From: Hydractinia symbiolongicarpus
Taxonomy: Eukaryota; Cnidaria; Hydrozoa; Anthoathecata; Hydractiniidae
DNA: 64,000 nt
Direction of reading: 5' to 3'
Assembly (NCBI RefSeq): GCF_029227915.1
Contig: NC_079889.1
Coordinates: forward strand, 2,232,001-2,296,000
In this document: one piece after another, positions 1-12,600 of the stretch
Layout: each line of letters starts with the position of its first letter
Position numbering within the stretch: the first letter of the stretch is position 1
The notes under the pieces: generated by a model
The model's database searches: none
Seen by the model: the letters and a program-made list of their open reading frames with translations, nothing else
What the model was told of the DNA's origin: nothing
Position numbers and translations under genes: made by a program

Positions 1-325
1 AATATTGTCTACGAAATCTTGTGTAAGGATTGTGATGCTGTTTATGTCGGTGAAACGAAACAAATGTTTGAACAACGTGTCCAAGAGCACAAAAAAGCTG
101 TACGCAACGCAGATACAGACAAAAATAAGATTGCAGACAATAGCTGGAAGAATGATCATGTTATTGACTGGGACAATAAAAAGATCATAGACAGGGAGTC
201 TGGTTGGACAGCAAGAAAGTGAAAGAAACCATAAATAGTATAGACAGAAATACTAACATCAATAGTATTTCCTATCAACTTCCAGAAATTTGGTTACCTG
301 CACTTCGGAAAGCGAATATTTAGAA
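1..325 (+). mobile_element. Penelope-like element remnant, GIY-YIG endonuclease end
   Basis: The + frame open from base 1 reads NIVYEILCKDCDAVYVGET, followed by EQRVQEHKKAV, NDHVIDWDNKKIIDRESGW and, after a one-base frameshift near 215, SIDRNTNINSISYQLPEIW. The VYxIxCKDCDxVYxGET and WDNxKIIDRES blocks are the hallmarks of the C-terminal GIY-YIG nuclease of Penelope-like retroelements. The reverse transcriptase would lie left of the window. The frameshift, and the stop at 220-222 in the first frame, mark it as dead. Family assignment is from motifs; the exact clade is not resolved. Confidence 0.72.
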
Positions 326-329
326 AAAG

Positions 330-684
330 TGCGAAATGGTTCAGGACAAACGTAACAAAAAAGCGAACTTTTAGAAAAAGAAAAGTAACATAAAGCCAAC
401 TTCTAGAAAAAAAGGAAAGATTTTAATCAATCTGTTGATTCCATCTGGGTCCGTGAGAAAGTTAATTACTTTAATTGATGTGATCTGATTGGTTGATTTA
501 AATCCTCTAATTATCTCTTCAAATAATAAATAGTCAAAGATGATTCTGATCATTTCCGTCGATGACAGCTGCAGCTGTCGAAATGACAGCTGTAGCTCTC
601 AAAACATAGCCTAGAATAAACTCGCTTGTTCATGACATAAAAATATTTATATTATTTAAAAAAAAATTGTAGTAACAGGCATAC
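330..684. other. AT-rich intronic sequence, no feature
   Basis: This lies between the Penelope remnant and TM9SF2 exon 5, inside the TM9SF2-like gene. It holds short direct copies of GACAGCTG(C/T)AGCT near 563-598 and nothing that reads as coding on either strand. Confidence 0.5.
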
Positions 685-3600
685 CAATGATGTTGATAAT
701 TTGCACTTATTCCTTTTTTCAAGAACTCCAACTGTTTCATTGAGTAAGCATCATCTTTCTTATAAACCTTTTTACAAACAGCTACGCATTCCTTGTCCAG
801 ACCAAATTCAAACTAAAAAAATAATTAAATAATGATGTCAACACTGCTTAAAACAAGTTTGGCGAAGAAACTCTTTTCAAACAGCAATTTTTTATTTCTG
901 CTTTCAAAGAGCAACTACGACAACTACCACATTTTTTAAACGTTATTGTATCGATCTTCCAGCTCAACAATAATATTTGTATAGCAGAAGGCCCAATAAA
1001 AATTCCACAATGTCATATGAACTTTAATAATGTTCAACAGTGAGTGATTCATACACATTTTTTTTTTCACAAAATATTATGGAAAATTTTGCATAAAAAA
1101 TTTTGTCAGCAAAGACCTGTTAAAGTATAACAAATTTTTTGTTGTAAATTCCTCAGACTGTTTCCCCTATTGTATAGAGCTTGAAACACTTATCAAGAAA
1201 ATTGTGGAAATATCTGCTTTTTAGGAACGGTTGAAGAGATATTGTGGTTGAAAGGTTTTTGATGACCTCAACCTGTCAGTTTCAAAATAGTTGGTTTGAC
1301 ATAGCTTTGGGAAACTGGCCTAAAATTGGTGATATAAAGTTGGCATGTTTACAAACCGAGCTTAAGGACGGTCATTACGAATAACAAGCTTTGTACAGAG
1401 TGAATGTGCTTATTTTGTCCTAAATTTATTTGCCCTATCAGCAGCAAGTACTTTCCGAGAAAATAATGCATATTTCATAACATCTTATAATAAGCACTTT
1501 ATGCACAAAATGTGCAGGAAAATTTATTTAATAACAGAACACATGATGTGCTAGTATTAATTGAACCAATGAAATTATAAACATATATCAGCAGAGAAAA
1601 AAGTACTAATTGTCTTAAGGAAATCAGGGCAATTATAAACTTAAAGCAAATTACACATGTGAACAAGATAAAAAAAATTTCTTATATAAAAATGTGTGAT
1701 CATATTACTCTATCTTACTTATAGTTGTGGGAGAGAAATAACATTAAAGGTCTTTTTTTAATTTGTTTGTGAATGTAATTTGATTGTGAATGTAAATGGT
1801 TGGAGGAAAACCCTGAAGTCTAAACAACAAAAGTTTATTAAGTCGCACTGTTGCTGTAAAAATATAGCTTGAGAACAATCACTATTATTCTTATAAGCAT
1901 CTGCAAAGAAAGGATGTTATTGGGCCAGGTAGAAAATCTTAAATTAGACAAAAAAATCTTAAATTAGACAAAAGAACACAAATTACTCTAAGTCATTAGG
2001 GCTATGTGCAATATTGGCTTTATGGGAACCTTATCTTAAGTGAAAGATTTGGTTTCCGAGTTCGTTTAAGAAAAGAACCTATAGTCACATTGCTCAAAAA
2101 TGGCCACAGTGGAAAAGACTGACTGCGGCTTATCATGGAGAAGAGCAATTTATCTTTAAAAAACTTCAAAATAATATGTTGGGCAAGAAAAACTGTCACA
2201 GCAAATCTATTTGTTGTATACAACTTTTACTATATTTTGGGAAAGCAAGTCGCAGATTGGTTTTCTGAACAGAAATGGAATTGTGAAAAGTCAGGATTTC
2301 AGTCTGACCCAAAACATTGTAAGTGCATCAGGGAAAATTGCGTATTGCATAACAGAAGAAGGTAGAAAAGTAAATACATCAGCACTTGTCAATGGGCTAA
2401 GAATTTCTTTTTAACATTTGACCCTCTAGACTGGCTAAAACGTCCTTCAAATTCTGAATAATTGCACTATGGCTTCACAAAATGCAGCAGATTATATATA
2501 GAAATATAGAAACGCCATACTTTGTTAAAAATATATTTTCAAAATAAGCAATAGTAACATCAAAGCAAATGAAGATAATGCATAGAAAGGCTATAGTATA
2601 AGACCACTGCCAGTCCTCCTTTGTGAATTATCCGAATACTCGCTTTCTGTTGCCGTGCGATTGAACAAATTTGTTGGCAATTTGATCAGCTATTTAGAAA
2701 CAACACTTTTGCTGTATAATTGTAGCACAAATACAGTGCATATATTGATCAATTAATAATTGATTAAAACACACGATAACCTTATAAAAAAAATCACTTC
2801 TTGGCAAAAAGTGCGGGGGCTTTAAATCAACGCCCATGTCAATCTTCTTTGGAGTACGACAAGGCAGTTAACCTCTATGTATCTTACATGGTTACCATTT
2901 TACAGAATCATACCTTGCAATATGCTGACGATACAAATATTTATGTCCACGGTAAAGTAAAATCAATGTCTGAAAGAAAAACTTGAAAACGATTTTAATG
3001 TCATGAGAACCTGCTCATATAATAAAAACCTTACATTAAATCCAACTAAAACATACAGTATCCTTCTTGGCACATCACAAATAATCAATTAACACAAGCT
3101 CTCGAAAAAAAAGAAACAATTAAACTACTTGGAATAAACTTTAATGAAACGTTGTCATGGAAACCACATATAAATGAAATTATAAGTCAAGGTTTCGCTA
3201 CGTTATTAGTCTTGAGAAAACTGAAAAGATTTGCTCCTTTTCGTGTAAAAAAAAGCTTAGCAGAATGTGTGATTACGTTAAAAATTGATTATGGTTTTAT
3301 TGTTTTTAAAAATGCTCCACAATATTTAATAGAACAATTAAAGAAACTCCAAAATGCTGCTTCTTTTGTTATTGGTGGCTGCTGTCGAGAAGAGGATGTG
3401 GTAACGAGATTGAGATGGATCCCAATTAAAGAAAGATTTGAACTATCAAATGCCAAACTCGTTTATAAACTTATTAACAACAACAACGTCCCTGGTTGCC
3501 TAAAACTCGCTCAACACCAGTCAAGAAGACAAACAAGAACAATTAAACAAAAGCAACATGACCTAGCTACAGCGGAGAAGGACACGTTTCAGTTTTTGGC

Positions 3601-6600
3601 AGCCAAAACCTACATATAACGAACTCACAGTGAAACTTCGAAAGAAAGAACATTTTATTAAATTTTGCATTGATGCAAGACATTTTATCTTGATAAAGGA
3701 CTATCTGGAATTATTCAAGACAAGTAGTTTTTATCATTTAAAATTTATTTGAGGTGCCTATTTTATTGTAAATATTGAAAGATATACATGAGAAAACATT
3801 ACCCTGAAAATTTTATTGAAAACTGACAACCAGAACATGTTCAAATGTTTCATAGAAATAACAAACTCACCCCCAATTTCTCTTTGCCTACAGAACAGCC
3901 ATTGCATTTCATTGCACGAATCATGCGATAAAAAAGCACAGCAAAATCTATCACATGGTTGCTGGATTCATGCCATTACAGAAAAAATAATGAATGAGGG
4001 AGAGTATCCCTAGCTGTGTTTCCATCGTAATGCTTTTATAAATGTATCAACAAAGTTCCGAACATGATAAATCAAATAATTAAATCGAAGTTTCTGTGTT
4101 ATTCTTTATTATTTATACGTTTTAACTTACTGAAATCAAACTTCTTTGTAAGACTGACCACTTCTTGTTGTTGTTTCTAAAGACAACTTTGCCTCGCTAG
4201 CTGTCTTACTTTTTGATTATTTTCCTTTTTTCAAACACTTAGTCATTTCCTTATAAAGACAGTATCAGATCTAGACAATTAGAATACCTAAATTTCCAGA
4301 ATTTCCCCTTTCATGCTCTAAATTTAATTATCTCCATAGTGCTTTAACTATCTTTAACTATCACAATTCTCCCCCGTTAGGTTTTTTTGCTTATAATATG
4401 CAATAATCCTGGTCATGCTAATAAAAAAAGAATAAGAAAAAAGATAAGCATTAGTTATCAAAATTAATAACCACGAGGCAATGCTGTGATTTCTTCTTTC
4501 TCCAAAAACAATGGCGCATAGAATAGAAGAAAATTAAACCTAAGTGGAGAAAGTGATACGGATGTTTATACACGCGGCTACTTTTTTAAATAGAACCAAA
4601 ATTTCGTTCCACTTTTTGATGCCATGTTTTACAAAGAAAAACAAGCCAAAAAGAATAGTGTGGATGGGGCCTACCATAATGGGGATTTTATTGAACTCCA
4701 ACTTAGTGCTCATTTAAAGATGAGGCTGTTTGTTTACCTTATGGTTTCACACAAACATTTTACTACGGCCCGCTTATTAGACAAGAATAAGAGATCAACA
4801 AGAACGTTAAATATGGCGGCTGGAAAAAAAACCTAATAAATTCAAAATATTGAAGTACCATTATTTCCAGTTCTAGTAGGTTTTATATCCTCAAATTTTT
4901 TTGGAAACTCATAACTCCTTCTGAACTTCGAAATAAATATAAAAAATGTATATGTTAATTTTTTTTTAACAAGGGTGATTACGTGCCTTTAATCTCTCAT
5001 TCGTTTCTCCCGTCTCCTGTAATGCTGTGCATTGTCAAATTCCTTCTATCCCTTAATTACTTGTGTCTGCAGCAGTTTTAATTATAATTCCTTTTTCTTT
5101 TTTATTTAACTTATTCATTAAAAAAATTTTACAGATTGCTTATATAATTTTATTTTTATATAAATTTTTAGTTTAGGCAGAAGAACCATTTGTATCCAAT
5201 GGAAGCCAATTAAATGATAAATAAATAAAATAAAAAAGTCACCAATCTTCTGTAACTACTAGACATTGCATGCTTTACGCCATTTAAATATGACTGGAAA
5301 AACATGCTTAATAATGGTGATCTTAAATACAACAGCAAAAGTCAATCGCTGAAGGCAGATTTTGCCACACCAAAAAAAAAAAAACAGATGTACAACTGTC
5401 AACACCAACTACTGATTTTTCTATAAATTCACTTCCAGGATCCTTGCTGGCCAATTCATCCTCCATTATTTAATTAGCTCCACCCCTGCAGGAAATATCA
5501 AGAAATGCCAATGCAACCTCCTAGCACCAAACCTATTCGGTATCCTGGAAAGATGTGGGTATTAAAATGGGTTTTGGAAGATCTAAAATGTATCTTTAAA
5601 GAAAAGGTTTTAGCCAAAGTAAAACGATAAGAGAATAAGCCCCTTGTCACACATTGATAAGTAAACTGGAAATTAAGGGTTATTACAACAGAAGGTTAAT
5701 TAAACTGCACCTGCAATTGCAAAAAAATGAAAATTAACGAACTCAAATGTTAACAGTAGGGGGTAGGATGAAGAAAGTATATATGGATGACAACATTGAA
5801 TAAAAAACTGATGAGAAATTGATTGAGAATAGCAAAAACGACATGGAAGAACATAAAGAAGAAGATGAGGAAAAGCTTCTATGTTTGTGGAAATGGCTTT
5901 TTGTACCTACAAGAGAACAAGTTGTTCAGAAAAAAAAGTGCAGCCTGCACAACTGTTCTTTTATTATGATGACAACACAGCTCATTCACTAATGTTTGAT
6001 TATTTATATAACTTACAGCAGGGACGCAAAAGATATTTCTCCTGCTAAAGCAGAAGATATCATTTTGGGGACTGACAGGCATGATTTTGTTGACAGGAAA
6101 CAAGTGAAGCATTCCAATCTATGATATAATATTTCGTATTAATGTTTTAATTTTAGTATGTTAAAACAACCTCCGTTTTTATTATTGAAGATATTATTTC
6201 TGTTTTTATGTTCAGTATTTATATTACTGTGGAAATTTATCATTTCTTGAACATGATATAGTTTAGGTATCGTCCACATATTTCGTCCCATTAACGAGAC
6301 GCTATAAGACGAAAAAGTTGAAAAAAAAATTGTCTCGCTTTGTTCTTAATTGAAATTAAGACGATTTAAAATCGTCTTAATTTCAATCGTCTTATAAACA
6401 TCAATTGCATTGAACTGTGCCTGTGACAAGCATTTTCGAAGCATGTCACTGGCAACTTCTGCAATATTCAACTTAACGATACCCTGACCTTCAGTTCGTA
6501 AATAGCACGTATACAACTTACTTCCTAATCAGTTTATTTTACCAACAACACACATCATCATCATCATCATCATTCTCGGCTTAACGTCCGTTTTCCATGC

Positions 6601-9600
6601 TAGCATGGGTTGGACGGGGTATATTAATGACCCTCTTCCAATCTGATCTAGACTGTGTTAGATTTAAACTCCACTTCCTCTGTATCAAGTCTGTCCTTAT
6701 AACCTCCTGCCAAGTCTTTCTCGGTCTGCCTCTGGGCTTTGCCCCAGGAACTATCAAGTCTCTACACTTTCTTACCCAATTATCCTCCTCCATTCTTTCC
6801 AAGTGCCCCAACCAATTCAATCTTCTTATCTGGATAACACCGTTAATTCTACAGAGACTTAGCCTGCTTCTTAGATCATCTGAACTCTTTATGTCTCTCA
6901 GACTGGCGTTACACATCCACCTAACCATTCTCATATCATTCCTTTCTAAACGGTCAAGATCTTCCTGCTTCACTGCCTATGTCTCACTACCGTACAACAT
7001 AACACTTCTTACACAGACTTCATACAACCTACCTTTTACCTCAATTGACAGGGCTCTGCTAGTCAACAAAGGAAGTAACTCTCTGAACCTTTTCCAAGCA
7101 GAACCTATCCTGCAAGTAACACTTCTTCCAACACCCCCTTCACTGCCCAACATATCACCTAAGTAACAGAAGCTCTCAACTATCTCTAACGAGCCACTGT
7201 TGTACATCATTAAAGCTGGAAATACTTCATTCTCTATAATCTCACCTTTGCAACGCTTGCATACAAACTGAATGTCAGCTCTTAACCTTCCACTAATACC
7301 ACTGCACTTCTTATGTATCCAATGCTTGCAAGTCTGACAAAAAATTGAGTTACTACCAACCCCTTACCTGCAAACTCCACAAGGCCACTTTCCAACAACA
7401 AGGTCACACTTGGCTGCAATGCTACTAATCATGACTTTAGACTTTGCTGTGTTTACCTTTAGCCCTTTCTCTTCTAGTCCTTTCTTCCACTTCTTAAACT
7501 TTTCAACTAATTCTTCCATCGACTCTGCTATGAGAACCAAATCATCTGCATACAATAACTCCCATGGACAACCTGTTCTGAATTCCATCGACAGCGCTTC
7601 TAAGACTAGAATAAACAACAAAGGACTAAGTACAGAACCCTGATGTACACCAACATTTACACTAAATTCATCACTAAGTGAATCGTTAATCCTGACACGA
7701 CTTCTAGCATTGCTGTACATAGACTGTACCATCGTAACTAGCCACTCATCCACACCTAATTTTCTCATAGCCCACCAAATAACTTTACGTGGCACTCTAT
7801 CAAAAGCTTTCTCTAAATCTACAAAGGCAAAATAGAGATTCTTTCTCTTTTCTAAATACTTTTCCTGAAGCTGTCTGAGTAAAAATATTGCATCTGTAGT
7901 GCCAAGCCCTGGAACAAAACCAAATTGCATCTTATCTATATCAATTCTTTCTCTAAGTAGCTTATCAATCACTCTTTCAATAACTTTCATTACTTGATCA
8001 ACCAACTTCAAACCTCTATAAATACCCCTTTCTAATGCATCACCCTTGGCCTTGAAACAATTCACTATTACACTCGACTGCCACTCACTCGGAATAGCAC
8101 CATGCTTTATAATCTGGTTAGCAAGACTTGTAATAAGCTCAACTCCAATATATCCAGATGCTTTTACCATCTCTGCAACAATACCTCATACTCTGCAGCC
8201 TTGCCAATCTTCAATTTCCTAATAGCCTCCACTACTCATTCTGTCTTGATCTGCATAGCTGGCCCTTCTACAACATCATCATCAGACAAATTATCCTCGT
8301 CCCAATCAAACTCAGTGTTAAGCAACCTCTGATAATGATTCTTCCAAGCTACCCTTTTCTCCTCCTCTGTGCTAGCCAAAACACCCTCATCATTACGTAT
8401 ACACTTCTCACCTACAATATCTTGATTAGTCTTCTTCATTTGCTTTGCTATCTTGAATACCTCATTGCGCTGGTCTTCCCTTCTTAACACATCTGCAAAT
8501 CTGTTTCTCTCTGCTTCTGATTTTGCCTTATACACTGCTGTACGAGCGCGATGCGTAGCTTCTAAGTAAATATTTTTACTACCACCTGACTTCCACTCTT
8601 TCCAAAGTTTCCTCTTTTCCTTTATACACTGGTCAACCTCATTATTCCACCACCAGGTCTGTCTATGTCTAGCTGGTCCTTTCGTTCACCCACAGGTATC
8701 ATCAGAAGCTTCTAGAAGACAATTCTTCAAAGTAGTCCAAGTACTTTCAACATTGTCACTATCACATTGACTATTGTAGTCTAACTGCTAAATTTTTGCA
8801 CTAAATTGTCTTGCTATAATCTCTTCCTTCAGCTTCCAGACTTTTCGACGGGGCCTGTACAGTACAGTCCAGATGTAAGCGTACGCGTACGCTCAAGTTT
8901 CACACCTTTTTCTCGGAGGCGGTAGTTGTTTGTCTTTTGTTCTTATTAATTATCTTGCGAGTCTTGTAAGTCATTAACTTGCGCGTAATAAACAAAAGAT
9001 TATCGAAGAAAAAATAGCTTATTATAACTGCGCGTAACTATTGTTAAATAGTGTTAACATAACTATTCCCAATAGCATAATTGCAAATGTTATCAACTCT
9101 ATCAATGTGACACGAAGAGCCATTGTTTAATATTTTTATTAAACAAATGTTTTGCGTGGAAACTAAATAAACTAGCGAGAAGGCATTGTTGGTTGCGCGG
9201 GTTAAATAAAGCTTTTAAGAGATAGAAATTATTATATTTTAACAAAGAATGAAACTTTAATTTTAATAGAAATGTTTTTTAGATCGCATTTTAAAAGTTT
9301 AAAACGAAAAACGGCGATAGAAATGTTTTTTTAGATCGCATTTTAAAAGTTTAAAAACGACAAACGGCGATAGAAATGTTTTTTTAGATCGCATTTTAAA
9401 AGTTTAAAAACGAAAAACGGCGATAGAAATGTTTTTTTAGATCGCATTTTAAAAGTATAAAAACGACAAACGGCGATAGAAATGTTTTTTTAGATCGCAT
9501 TTTAAAAGTTTAAAAACTAAAAACGGCGATAGAAATGTTTTTTTAGATCGCATTTTAAAAGTTTAAAAACTAAAAACGGCGATAGAAATGTTTTTTTAGA

Positions 9601-12600
9601 TCGCATTTTAAAAGTTTAAAAACGAAAAACGGCGATAGAAATGTTTTTTTAGATCGCATTTTTGAATTTCCGCGCCCGAAGGCATAGGAAATTCTTTAAA
9701 ACCGTCGTTTTTTTCTTTCGGAGCATTTTTTGAGAAAAAATCGACCCTGGGATTTCACGTTGCTCCGTCACAGATGTAAACTTCGTACCCAAGCTCCTTA
9801 ACTACTGGGAAGTCTCGTATTGACGTTTCAGGCTAAAATTGGTATTTGTTTTCGACAAAATTTGGCACATCTAACAAAAAAAGTATGCTGAACATAATGG
9901 TCACATAATAATTTTGATTTTAGTCACCTAAATGTCATTTTAGGCCAAAATTGGTCCAAAAATTAGAACTACTTTATTTTCAACAAAATTTGGCACAGTT
10001 AACAAATAAAGTATGCTGAACATGATGGTGACATCAAAATTTTGGTTTTTTGTCACCTTAAATGTCATTTTAGGCCAAAATTGGTCCAAAAATTAAAACT
10101 ACTTCATTTTCAACAAAAATTGGCAAAGTTAACAAAAAAAGTATGCTGAACATAATGGTGACATCAAAATTTTGACTTTTGTCACCTAAATGCCATTTTA
10201 GGCCAAAATTGGTCCAAAAATTAAAACCACTTCATTTTCGGCTAAATCTTGGCACAGTTAACAAATAAAGTATGCTGAAAATGATTATGGTACAAAAGTT
10301 TGATTTTTTGTCACCTAAATGTCATTTCAGACCAAAATTTATCCAAAAATTAAAACTGCTTTATTTTCGACAAAAATTGATACAGTTAATAAAAAAAGTA
10401 TGCTGAAAATGATGGTCACATCAAAATTTTGATTTTTTGTCAACTAATGCCGTTTAAGACCATCAACGTTCAATTGCAAGACTTTCAACCATGAATGATA
10501 GGCTGTATTTTTTGTTAGCAATTTCTTTTAAAGTGTGAGTTTAATGACACGTTTCGTTTTGTTTACGTTTGTTATAAGATATAATGTCACTGGTGTGCTT
10601 TATCTTCAGAGGTTCATGCACCAAACCCCTTCGAATGTTTGGCACAATAACACAACGAATTAGCAGGTTTTCATCAAATATTTTGGTAGCGCGCGGAAAT
10701 TCTTAGAGCCCCCAGGGCTTCTTGTTAAAGTTTAAAAACTAAAAACGGCGATAGAAATGTTTTTTTAGATCGCATTTTAAAAGTATAAGAACGACAAACG
10801 GCGATAGAAATGTTTTTTTAGATCGCATTTTAAAAGTTTAAAAACTAAAAACGGCGATAGAAATGTTTTTTTAGATCGCATTTTAAAAGTGTAAAAACGA
10901 AAAACGGCGATAGAAATGTTTTTTTAGATCGCATTTTAAAAGTTTAAAACGAAAAACGGCGATAGAAATGTTTTTTTTAGATCGCATTTTAAAAGTTTAA
11001 AAACGAAAAGCGGCGATAGAAATGTTTTTTTAGATCGCATTTTCAAAGTTTTAAAACGGAAAACGGCGATAGAAATGTTTTTTTTTAGATCGCATTTTAA
11101 AAGTTAAAAACGAAAAACGGCGATAGAAAAGCTTCGTTATATCACATTTTAAAAGTTTAATAACGAAGAGCGGCGATAGAAATGATTTTTTAGAAAATTA
11201 AAGAACGAAGAACGGCGATAGGAAAGTTTCGTTAGATAGTGTTTTAAGTATTTAAAATGTTATCAACTCTATCAATGTGACATGGCGATCCATTGTTTGA
11301 TAGTTTATAAAATAAAAGATTTGCGCGAAAACTAAATAGACAGCGAGATGCATTGTTTAAATCTTTTAAGAGATAGAGCTGTTGCGCTGAAAAAAAACAA
11401 AGACAATGTTTTTAACAATAAAATGTAGGTGATACTATAAAACGTCAAAAGTTATATTTTTAGATTTTTTCTTTCTTCGGTATTAAAATTCGAAAAGTCC
11501 CGAACGTAGGGTTTTCCCGTTTGCGTTGCTAAACGTTGCTTTTTATAAAAAGAACTTTTAAAAGTTTCGCATGTTAAAAAATATATTTCGACGATAAAGA
11601 AATATTACTAAAAGTTTTAAAAGTAGCATTAGTTTTTTTAAAAATATTTAGATCATTGCATTTCTTGTTTTTTAAAAGAGCTTGTGTTTTTTAAATATAT
11701 CAGATTAAAATCGCGTTACTATAATTAGTTTCGTTGTTAAAAAAAATTAAAATTCAATGGCCTTCGCGTTTAATTTTTTCTCGCGCAGAGTATTGTTTTT
11801 AAACAATGTTTCTTGCTATGCTTTTGTTCTTAACACGAAGCAATTATTTTCGCGCAATTTGAATAGAACTCGCTATCCTATTGTTTTTTTTAATGAAAGC
11901 AATTATTTTTGCAAGTTGAGCGTACGCGTACGCTTACATCTGGACTGTACTACTTTCCCTTGGCTTCTTTGACACTCTTCAAGATAATATCACAAACCAG
12001 CAACCTATGCTGGGAAACACACTCTTCCCCCGATATAACTTTCACGTCCTTCACCACTTTCTTGTCTGACTTTCTAACCAAAAAGTAATCTATCTGTGTC
12101 TTACAACCACCTGACTCATATGTTATCAGCCTACTCTGTCTCTTACTGAATGATGTCTTGCAAACCACCATGTCCGTTGCCATTCCAAACTCAAGCAATC
12201 TCTCCCCTTCCTTATTTCTGCTCCCAAACCCATAGCCTCCATGCACACCTCTATAACCTTCAGATGACTTCCCAACATGACCATTAAAGTCGCCGCCCAC
12301 CATGACAAGTTCAGTGTCTCCAAACTTTGATGTGACTGCTATTAACTCATCATAAAACTTATCTTTATCTTCCTCACTGAGTCCACACTGTGGAGCATAA
12401 ACTGACAGAAAAGTGACAATCCTGTTACCTATAAAAACTTTATCACTATAATACGACTATTAACACGCATAACATCTATTACTTTTTCTACCCACTTCTC
12501 TGCAACGAATATGCCAACTCCTCCATATCCATCACTATTACCAATCCAAAAAAGCTTATACCTTGCCCTCCTACCTTCCACAAATCTCACTGAAACAAAT

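Larger units (their letters stand above)
8861..11951. mobile_element. TIR element inserted in LINE copy A
   Basis: The ends are inverted repeats of about 36 bp, starting AGTACAGTCCAGATGTAAGC and followed by GTACGCGTACGCTCAA. The left copy is 8861-8896 and the right copy ends at 11951. The LINE reading GGGCCTGTACTTTCCCTTGG, intact in copy B, is interrupted exactly here. The duplicated target is 2-3 bp (AC or TAC); the exact boundary is ambiguous. No transposase is present, so the element is non-autonomous. Inside are a direct repeat of about 140 bp (9085-9230 and 11256-11395), two blocks of a 53-bp minisatellite, and a second nested element. Confidence 0.85.

Noticed and set aside
4624-4836. 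70-residue + ORF
   Set aside because: No domain, no splice partners, and composition like the surrounding AT-rich DNA.
9262-9660. CRISPR-like regular repeat array
   Set aside because: The 53-bp units abut each other with no unique spacers, and the genome is eukaryotic.
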